DNA of 10,186 nt from Oscillospiraceae bacterium (GTDB lineage Bacteria > Bacillota > Clostridia > Oscillospirales > Ruminococcaceae). Position 1 is the first letter of the stretch. Every line of letters starts with the position of its first letter. A program made the translations under genes and the position numbers. Of the stretch, positions 1 to 4,749 are shown one piece after another. Location: assembly GCA_017410745.1 (NCBI GenBank), contig JAFPPJ010000141.1:1-10186 (forward strand). Reading direction: 5' to 3'. Below the pieces are notes generated by a model that saw only the letters and a program-made list of their open reading frames with translations, did not search any database and was not told the origin of the DNA.

Positions 1-18
1 CCTAAAATTAAATTTTTA

Positions 19-68
19 ACGTTTATCGTAAATTTACTATTGACAAACGTAAAACTATATGGTATAGT
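19..68 (+). promoter_or_regulatory. Sigma-70-type promoter of the DUF2975/XRE operon
   Basis: The -35 box TTGACA (40-45) and -10 box TATAGT (63-68) are separated by exactly 17 bp, close to consensus for the housekeeping sigma factor. Transcription would begin near 75, giving a leader of about 37 nt to the start codon at 112. The arms ACGTTT (19-24) and AAACGT (45-50) form an inverted pair flanking the -35 box and could be part of an operator, but six-base arms in AT-rich DNA may be chance. Confidence 0.75.
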
Positions 69-72
69 ATAT

Positions 73-86
73 TTGTAAGCTTACAA
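73..86. promoter_or_regulatory. Perfect 14-bp palindrome at the transcription start, likely operator
   Basis: TTGTAAGCTTACAA is its own reverse complement over all 14 bases. It begins five bases after the -10 box, so it covers the predicted transcription start, the usual place for a repressor site. The only DNA-binding protein in the operon is the small XRE regulator at 640-852, so autoregulation is the simplest reading. That link is inferred; no binding data are visible. Confidence 0.5.
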
Positions 87-111
87 TAAACAATGGAAAG
101 GAAGTTTTTAT

Positions 112-627
112 ATGGAACAGTATGCAGACCGTCATATCTACAAGATCAAGGAGCAGAGCCTTGTACTGATCATATTGCTCTCCTTCATGGGCGTGATCAT
201 GCTGCTGTACAGCGGAGCGGCAATACTCGGAGCGATAAATATCAGATCGGCCGTCTCTGCCGCAAGCAGCGAACCCAAGCTCATCAATATCACCATCATG
301 TATGAGAAGTTTTTCAGCGGGCTTTTCAGCGCAGCGGTGATGTTTACAGCGGTAAGTCTGTTCGTCGTCATAAAGAAGACGGGCACGCCCTTTCTCGATG
401 CCGTGATCAAACGGCTGTACATCATTTCGGGCACGATCCTTGCAGGAGGACTGCTGTCACCTGTATTTGCGATAGCACTCACCTTTTTCACCGAAGAAAG
501 GGTCAGCACAAGGATAGATTTCACAGGCTTCGTGTCCAGCGTGGTGCTGTCTCTTGTGGTGCTGTCTCTGGTGAGGATATTCCGCTACGGCACGCTGCTG
601 CAGCAGGAATCCGACGAAACTCTGTAA
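112..627 (+). CDS. DUF2975 family four-helix membrane protein
   Basis: A 171-residue integral membrane protein with four predicted helices at about residues 17-41, 67-87, 102-126 and 137-156. The short charged tail, FRYGTLLQQESDETL (157-171), is the hallmark end of the DUF2975 family, whose biochemical role is unknown. The start at 112 is chosen because AAAGGAAG lies about nine bases upstream, on the transcript of the 40-68 promoter. The next gene, an XRE regulator, starts 12 bases after the stop. DUF2975 proteins are very commonly encoded beside such small regulators, so the pair probably acts as a unit, perhaps with the membrane protein sensing or sequestering the regulator (inference). Family assignment is good; function is open. 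Confidence 0.85.
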   Translation: MEQYADRHIYKIKEQSLVLIILLSFMGVIMLLYSGAAILGAINIRSAVSAASSEPKLINITIMYEKFFSGLFSAAVMFTAVSLFVVIKKTGTPFLDAVIKRLYIISGTILAGGLLSPVFAIALTFFTEERVSTRIDFTGFVSSVVLSLVVLSLVRIFRYGTLLQQESDETL

Positions 628-639
628 GGCGGTGGCGAA

Positions 640-852
640 ATGATCATACTGCGGCTTGACAGGGTAATGGCAGACAGGAAGATGTCGCTCAACGAGCTTT
701 CGGAGAAGGTAGGCGTAGCAAACGTCAATCTCTCCAAGCTCAAAACGGGCAAGGTGAGCGCAGTGCGCTTCTCCACCCTCAACGCGATATGCAGGGTGCT
801 TCACTGTCAGCCCGGAGATATTCTCGAATATGCGGACGATGAGGAAGAATAA
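640..852 (+). CDS. Small XRE/YozG-type transcriptional regulator
   Basis: A 70-residue single-domain DNA-binding protein. The helix-turn-helix covers about residues 16-37 (MSLNELSEKVGVANVNLSKL region) and the C-terminal helices contain CQPGDILEY (56-64), the signature of YozG-like XRE regulators that partner DUF2975 proteins. It ends in an acidic DDEEE tail. There is no ligand or dimerisation domain, so any signal probably comes through its membrane partner at 112-627 (inference). Spacing of 12 bases to the preceding stop, with only a weak GGCGG-type ribosome binding site, suggests translational coupling. It is the obvious candidate to bind the palindrome at 73-86. Confidence 0.88.
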   Translation: MIILRLDRVMADRKMSLNELSEKVGVANVNLSKLKTGKVSAVRFSTLNAICRVLHCQPGDILEYADDEEE

Positions 853-853
853 C

Positions 854-884
854 AAAAAGCTCCGGAACTTCTCCGGAGCTTTTT
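854..884 (+). terminator. Intrinsic terminator of the DUF2975/XRE operon
   Basis: A perfect 13-bp stem: AAAAAGCTCCGGA (854-866), loop ACTTC, TCCGGAGCTTTTT (872-884). It begins two bases after the regulator's stop codon. Because the stem is flanked by A-run and T-run, it could also stop transcription arriving from the pfl operon on the minus strand. Confidence 0.9.
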
Positions 885-906
885 ACTGCAAATAGTATCG
901 CCCTCA

Positions 907-1033
907 TAAATATCGTAACAGTCGGTTTTACCGACCCAATCATTGTGTTCCGATATCTTCCAACGTATAATCCGAGGATAGCATAACCGTCCACTTCAAA
1001 TAAATATCGAAATAACAGTCGGTTTTACCGACC
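907..1033. repeat. Direct repeat pair, each carrying a small hairpin
   Basis: The 20-mer AACAGTCGGTTTTACCGACC occurs at 917-936 and again at 1014-1033. Similarity extends left: TAAATATCG precedes both (907-915 and 1001-1009), with three extra bases in the second copy. Each copy folds into GTCGGT-TTT-ACCGAC. The second copy overlaps the last codons and stop of pflA, so the hairpin may act as that operon's terminator (its minus-strand U tract is weak). The 77-bp spacer shows no gene I can support. Read on the minus strand, the pair looks like a partial duplication of the end of pflA. Confidence 0.65.
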
Positions 1034-1777
1034 TGCGAGGCCGTCTTTTATACCCTGCATTATGACATCCCTTGCGTGGGCTGCCTGTTCATTGTTAAGA
1101 GGGGGCGTGTCGCCGAGAGGATATTCCATACCGAGGTTTTCGTACTTTACCTTGCCCATGTCATGATACTTGAGCACATCGAGCGCCTTCACGGTCTTTA
1201 TGCCCGAAAGGAACACGCCGAGACGGTGAAGATACTCATCGTTATAGGTTATGCCGGGCACTACCACATGACGCAGCCATATGGTCTTGCCGATATCGGA
1301 AAGATACTTCGCAAAGGCGAGTATATTCTTATTGGTATGCCCTGTCAGCTTCTTGTGCTCCTCGTCGTCGATATGCTTTATATCGAGCATCACAAGGTCG
1401 GTGGACTTCATGAGGCGGTCGAATACTGCGGTATTATCGGGATCGAAGGTCACGCCCGAGGTATCAAGGCAGGTGTGGATATTTCTCGCCTTGCACGCTT
1501 CAAAAAGCTCTGTCAGGAATGCGGGCTGCATCATAGGCTCGCCGCCTGTGCAGGTTATGCCGCCTGTGCAGAACTCCTTTACGCCGTCGTACATGGTGAG
1601 TATCTCGTCCACTGTCATTTCCGTGCCCACGGGATTGTTCCTGTTATGGATATCCCATGTATCGGGATTATGGCAGTAAAGACATCTCATCGGACATCCC
1701 TGGAAAAAGACGACGAACCGGATACCCGGTCCGTCGACTGTACCAAAGGATTCAGTTGAATGAATGAACCCCGTCAT
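1025..1777 (-). CDS. pflA: Pyruvate formate-lyase activating enzyme (radical SAM)
   Basis: A 250-residue glycyl-radical-enzyme activase. It uses a 4Fe-4S cluster and S-adenosylmethionine to abstract a hydrogen from the active-site glycine of PFL. The cluster ligands are the CxxxCxxC cysteines C28, C32 and C35 (GCPMRCLYC), placed almost as in E. coli PflA. The SAM-binding GGEP motif is at 78-81, and LDIK (131-134) fits the family. Length matches short PFL activases without the extra ferredoxin domain. The start lies six bases after the stop of the radical-subunit gene and has no good ribosome binding site, so translation is probably coupled and the product made in lower amount than its substrate. 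The stop codon sits inside the repeat hairpin at 1014-1033. Confidence 0.95.
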   Translation of the reverse strand: MTGFIHSTESFGTVDGPGIRFVVFFQGCPMRCLYCHNPDTWDIHNRNNPVGTEMTVDEILTMYDGVKEFCTGGITCTGGEPMMQPAFLTELFEACKARNIHTCLDTSGVTFDPDNTAVFDRLMKSTDLVMLDIKHIDDEEHKKLTGHTNKNILAFAKYLSDIGKTIWLRHVVVPGITYNDEYLHRLGVFLSGIKTVKALDVLKYHDMGKVKYENLGMEYPLGDTPPLNNEQAAHARDVIMQGIKDGLAGR

Positions 1778-1783
1778 AGCTTA

Positions 1784-2023
1784 TCAGAGAGCTGCGTGGA
1801 AGGTTCTGGAGATAACGTCGTCCTGCTGCTCCTTAGTGAGCTTGATGAAGTTCACTGCGTAGCCGGAAACCCTTATTGTGAGCTGAGGATAGTTCTCGGG
1901 ATGCTTCTGAGCATCGAGAAGGGTTTCACGGTTGAACACGTTAACGTTGAGATGATGGCCGCCCTTTACGGAATAACCGTCGAGGAGAGCTACGAGATTA
2001 TCTATCTGCTGTGCATTTGCCAT
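1784..2023 (-). CDS. Stand-alone glycyl-radical domain (C-terminal part of a split PFL)
   Basis: A 79-residue protein homologous to the last part of ordinary PFL. The family landmarks are in order: LLDGY (13-17), GGHHLNVNVFNRE (21-33), and the radical loop IRVSGYAVNF with Gly54 as the expected radical site, followed by LTKEQQDDVISRTFH (62-76). In normal PFL this is fused to the catalytic body. Here it has its own ATG and a strong AAAGGAG at ideal spacing. E. coli GrcA (YfiD) and a phage T4 protein are similar stand-alone domains that repair oxygen-cleaved PFL, but they accompany a full-length PFL, whereas the body upstream here lacks this domain. It is therefore most likely an obligatory subunit. 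It is shorter than GrcA and has only a seven-residue lead-in (MANAQQI). Confidence 0.93.
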   Translation of the reverse strand: MANAQQIDNLVALLDGYSVKGGHHLNVNVFNRETLLDAQKHPENYPQLTIRVSGYAVNFIKLTKEQQDDVISRTFHAAL

Positions 2024-2031
2024 AATAATTA

Positions 2032-2038
2032 CTCCTTT
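2032..2038 (-). promoter_or_regulatory. Ribosome binding site for the glycyl-radical subunit
   Basis: AAAGGAG, eight bases before the ATG at 2023. It lies between the UGA of the catalytic body (2045-2047) and the start of the small subunit, and is the main evidence that the radical domain is translated independently and that the split is not an assembly error. Confidence 0.9.
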
Positions 2039-2044
2039 CTCAGA

Positions 2045-4180
2045 TCAGTCTCTGTCGTTGTCACTTGTGTTGGGGATGTTGGAGCATGAGGGGCAGAGTG
2101 CATCAATGTCCAGATCGCCTACGAACACGCCGCTGTCCTTGCCGAGCGCATCAGGAATGATGGAGAAGGTATTGGAGATACCGTCCTGAGCGTTGGAGAA
2201 CTGGAGCTTGGAAACGGAAGAGAGGGATGCGGATGCGCCGTGAGTGTCTCTGCCGTGCATGGGGTTAGCACCCGGTGCAAGAGGCTGACCCTGCTTACGT
2301 CCGTCAGGTGTAGTACCTGTCTTCTTGCCGTATACAACGTTGGATGTGATAGTAAGTATGGAAGTTGTGGGGAATCCGTTCCTGTAGGTGTGCTGCTGAC
2401 GGATCTTATCCATGAACTTGTTGAGGATCATCTGTGCGAGCTCGTCAACACGGTCGTCATCGTTGCCGTACTTGGGGAAGTCGCCCTCGATCTGATAGTC
2501 TACTGCAACATCCTTAGCTACGGATACTACTTCGCCCTTCTTGTTCTTTACTTCGATATCCTTGCGGATCACCTTGACCTTAGCATACTTCATAGCGGAG
2601 AGGGAGTCTGCAACAACGGAGATACCTGCGATACCTGTAGCGAAGTATCTTCTAACCTCTCTGTCATGGAGAGCCATCTGAAGAGCCTCATAGCAGTACT
2701 TGTCATGCATGTAGTGGATGATGTTGAGGGTATTTACATAGAGCTCTGCGAGCCAGTTCATCATGTCGTCGTACTTCTCCATTACCTCATTGTAATCGAG
2801 ATACTCACCTGTAACAGGTCTGAACTTGGGTGCTACCTGAACGCCGCTGATCTCGTCCACACCGCCGTTTATAGCGTAGAGGAGACACTTAGCGAGGTTA
2901 GCTCTTGCGCCGAAGAACTGCATCTCCTTGCCGACTCTCATGGAGGATACGCAGCAAGCGATAGCATAGTCATCGCCGTGTGTTACTCTCATGAGCTCAT
3001 CGTTCTCATACTGGATGGAAGATGTGTTGATGGAGATCTTAGCGCAGTATCTCTTCCAGCCCTCGGGAAGTCTGGGAGACCAGAGAACTGTCAGGTTGGG
3101 CTCGGGAGATGTGCCGAGGTTCTCAAGAGTATGGAGATATCTGAAGGAGCTCTTTGTTACGAGAGGTCTGCCGTCGATACCGATACCGCCCAGGGACTCT
3201 GTTACCCACTGGGGGTCGCCGGAGAAGAGGGAGTTATACTCGGGAGTCCTTGCGAAACGAACGAGACGGAGCTTCATGATGAAGTGGTCGATGATCTCCT
3301 GTGCCTCTGTCTCTGTGAGTCTGCCGAGCTTGAAATCTCTCTCAAAATAGATATCGAGGAATGTGGAGGTACGTCCGAGGGACATAGCTGCACCGTTCTG
3401 CTCCTTAACAGCGCCGAGATATCCGAAGTATACAGCCTGAACTGCTTCCTTAGCGGTAACAGCGGGCTTGGAGATGTCGCAGCCATAGATCTCAGCCATC
3501 TTCTTGAGGTTCTCAAGAGCTCTGATCTGCTCAGCGATCTCTTCTCTGCATCTGATCTTGTCGTCGGTCATAGGGCAGGTATAGAAAGCCTTCTGCTCCT
3601 GCTTGTCGGCGATAAGTCTGTCTACACCATAGAGTGCAACTCTTCTGTAGTCGCCTATGATACGGCCTCTGCCGTATGCATCGGGAAGACCAGTGAGGAT
3701 ATGAGAGGTTCTTGCTGCTCTCATCTCAGGGGTATATACATCAAAAACGCCTGCGTTGTGTGTCTTTCTGTACTCGCTGAAGATCCTGTGCATCTCGGGA
3801 TCGGGAGTATAGCCGTTCTGCTCGAGAGCATTCTCAGCCATTCTGAGTCCGCCGTAAGGCATGAAAGAACGCTTGAAAGGCTTGTCTGTCTGGAGACCTA
3901 CTATCTTCTCAAGATCCTTCTCGATATAACCTGCTGCATGAGAGGTAAGGGAAGAAACAACATTGTTGTCCATATCGAGGACGCCGCCTGCTTCTCTCTC
4001 CTTCTTAGCAAGCTCCATTACATCGTCCCACAGCTTCTTGGTAGCATCGGTAGGACCTGCAAGGAAGCTCTCATCGCCGTCATAGGGAGTGTAGTTCTTC
4101 TGGATAAAGTCTCTGACGTTGATCTCGTCGGTCCAGTGACCGCCGACGAAGCCTTCCCATTCCTTTGGCATCTGCTTCAT
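2045..4180 (-). CDS. pflB: Pyruvate formate-lyase catalytic body lacking the glycyl-radical domain
   Basis: A 711-residue PFL body for cytosolic conversion of pyruvate and CoA to acetyl-CoA and formate. The catalytic pair C409-C410 lies in IACCVSSMRVGKEMQFFGARA, equivalent to C418-C419 of E. coli PflB, and PFL sequence is recognisable from EGFVGGHW near the N-terminus to NTFSIIPDALGK (670-681). There the match stops: residues 682-711 form an unrelated tail with CPSC (696-699) and acidic SDNDRD, then UGA. The glycyl-radical domain is the next gene, in the same frame. An ATG 14 codons upstream (4222) is rejected because AAGGAGG sits eight bases before 4180. The codon choice looks strongly biased, as expected for an abundant enzyme. 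Neighbouring pflA supports PFL over other glycyl radical enzymes. Confidence 0.95.
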   Translation of the reverse strand: MKQMPKEWEGFVGGHWTDEINVRDFIQKNYTPYDGDESFLAGPTDATKKLWDDVMELAKKEREAGGVLDMDNNVVSSLTSHAAGYIEKDLEKIVGLQTDKPFKRSFMPYGGLRMAENALEQNGYTPDPEMHRIFSEYRKTHNAGVFDVYTPEMRAARTSHILTGLPDAYGRGRIIGDYRRVALYGVDRLIADKQEQKAFYTCPMTDDKIRCREEIAEQIRALENLKKMAEIYGCDISKPAVTAKEAVQAVYFGYLGAVKEQNGAAMSLGRTSTFLDIYFERDFKLGRLTETEAQEIIDHFIMKLRLVRFARTPEYNSLFSGDPQWVTESLGGIGIDGRPLVTKSSFRYLHTLENLGTSPEPNLTVLWSPRLPEGWKRYCAKISINTSSIQYENDELMRVTHGDDYAIACCVSSMRVGKEMQFFGARANLAKCLLYAINGGVDEISGVQVAPKFRPVTGEYLDYNEVMEKYDDMMNWLAELYVNTLNIIHYMHDKYCYEALQMALHDREVRRYFATGIAGISVVADSLSAMKYAKVKVIRKDIEVKNKKGEVVSVAKDVAVDYQIEGDFPKYGNDDDRVDELAQMILNKFMDKIRQQHTYRNGFPTTSILTITSNVVYGKKTGTTPDGRKQGQPLAPGANPMHGRDTHGASASLSSVSKLQFSNAQDGISNTFSIIPDALGKDSGVFVGDLDIDALCPSCSNIPNTSDNDRD

Positions 4181-4201
4181 TTTATTTTCCTCCTTAATCT
4201 G

Positions 4202-4266
4202 TCGGACACATCTCGTGGACATATCCGAAGTTAATCCCGGACATATAATTGTAGTACATATCCGGA
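4202..4266 (-). promoter_or_regulatory. Two look-alike stem-loops in the pfl leader
   Basis: On the minus strand the first element (4266-4236) begins CCGGATATGT and ends ATATGTCCGGG; the second (4228-4202) begins TCGGATATGT and ends ATGTGTCCGA. Each closes a CGGA/TCCG stem of about five pairs around a 17-19-base loop, and the flanking sequences resemble each other. The second ends seven bases before the pfl ribosome binding site (4195-4189). A tandem arrangement this close to the start suggests a role in mRNA stability or translation, or a protein-binding site. The pairing is seen; the function is inferred and no known riboswitch class is recognised. Confidence 0.4.
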
Positions 4267-4390
4267 AAAATTCTTAAAAGTCTACCAATACGGCATTATT
4301 AGAAAACGTAAATAAAACCGCATCGATGACTGCGATAAAATATCCCTTATCAACCGCTCACGCATAGATGCCCAAACAATGATAAAGGTC

Positions 4391-4407
4391 TTGTTAATAT
4401 AATACAA
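4391..4407. promoter_or_regulatory. Rex-like redox operator over the pfl -10 box
   Basis: TTGTTAATATAATACAA has the TTGT...ACAA arms and TTGTTAA half-site typical of Rex (NADH-sensing repressor) operators, whose consensus is TTGTTAA-N4-TTAACAA. The second half-site is imperfect and the spacing one base short. It overlaps the -10 box and start of the pfl promoter, the right position for repression. Rex control of fermentation genes is well established in clostridia; application here is inference. Confidence 0.35.
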
Positions 4408-4427
4408 TATCCCGACTGTTTTGTCAA
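4399..4427 (-). promoter_or_regulatory. Promoter of the split-pfl operon
   Basis: Minus-strand -35 box TTGACA (4427-4422) and -10 box TATTAT (4404-4399) with 17 bp between. The predicted start near 4392 gives an untranslated leader of about 210 nt before the ATG at 4180. No other candidate between here and the gene is as good. Confidence 0.7.
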
Positions 4428-4590
4428 GTACTTTTCACAAAATTTTATAATCATTCAGCAGGAAATGGGACATTTGCCGATGTTTCTCCGCAATAATTGA
4501 GTTTTTTGTAAGATGTTCCATGAAATGTAACTTTCATTTGTGTATCCATATGAATTTATATGAAATCGGCACGGATATTCACGATGCATA

Positions 4591-4619
4591 TTGACATCGC
4601 TGCACAGACGCAGTATAAT
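4591..4619 (+). promoter_or_regulatory. Consensus plus-strand promoter without an evident target gene
   Basis: TTGACA (4591-4596), 17 bp, TATAAT (4614-4619): a perfect match to both consensus hexamers with ideal spacing. Transcription would start near 4626 and run through the hairpin at 4686-4740 into the 3' end of the FecR-like gene on the opposite strand. The product could be a small RNA, a leaderless 38-residue peptide or an antisense transcript. Confidence 0.6.
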
Positions 4620-4679
4620 ATACATATGAATGACACTTTTATATTCTCGTACATATGCGCCCTATATGTATATCAGCAT

Positions 4680-4740
4680 AAAAGCAGAGCATATGCAGCC
4701 CGTGCCGGATGTATATCCGTATCAAGGGTGCATATGCTCT
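4680..4740 (-). terminator. Long hairpin, probable terminator of the FecR-like gene
   Basis: Perfect 12-bp arms AGAGCATATGCA (4686-4697) and TGCATATGCTCT (4729-4740) enclose three more G-C pairs (CCC/GGG) and an inner hairpin CGGAT-GTAT-ATCCG (4706-4719). It begins nine bases past the stop codon at 4750, and on the minus strand the stem is followed by GCTTTTATG, a modest U tract. A terminator is the likeliest role; its size and branching also fit a stable small-RNA structure on the plus strand. Confidence 0.55.
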
Positions 4741-4749
4741 GAACATTCA

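Larger units (their letters stand above)
4428..4749. other. AT-rich intergenic region between pfl and the FecR-like gene
   Basis: No conserved protein gene is visible here. It holds several short palindromic words: ATGAAA/TTTCAT arms at 4520-4537 and repeated CATATG-type hexamers (around 4548, 4624, 4651, 4690 and 4731). It also holds a consensus plus-strand promoter (4591-4619) and the hairpin at 4686-4740. A 38-codon plus-strand reading frame (4626-4742) starts almost exactly where that promoter would begin transcription, so it could only be leaderless; no family is recognised and it is not called as a gene. Confidence 0.6.

Noticed and set aside
888..1000. A short minus-strand segment reading YDIYEGDTI, faintly like phage YopX-type proteins
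   Set aside because: The match is only a few residues, frames are broken by stops, and no start or ribosome binding site is present; chance similarity cannot be excluded.
2021..2047. The PFL split as a frameshift or sequencing error
   Set aside because: The two parts are in the same frame, the small cistron has an ideal ribosome binding site and start, and the body ends with extra sequence unlike a normal PFL linker. One base error would not create all of these.
2045..2047. The UGA as a selenocysteine codon
   Set aside because: PFL has no selenocysteine at this position in known families, and the sequence right after it is a ribosome binding site and ATG. No obvious SECIS-like hairpin was recognised.
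4181..4222. The upstream ATG at 4222 as the start of the PFL body
   Set aside because: It lacks a ribosome binding site and would translate the leader stem-loop; AAGGAGG eight bases before 4180 fixes the start.
2240..4234. A 664-codon plus-strand open frame antisense to the PFL body
   Set aside because: It is a shadow of the strongly biased codon use of pflB; its translation shows no family features and there is no ribosome binding site or promoter for it.
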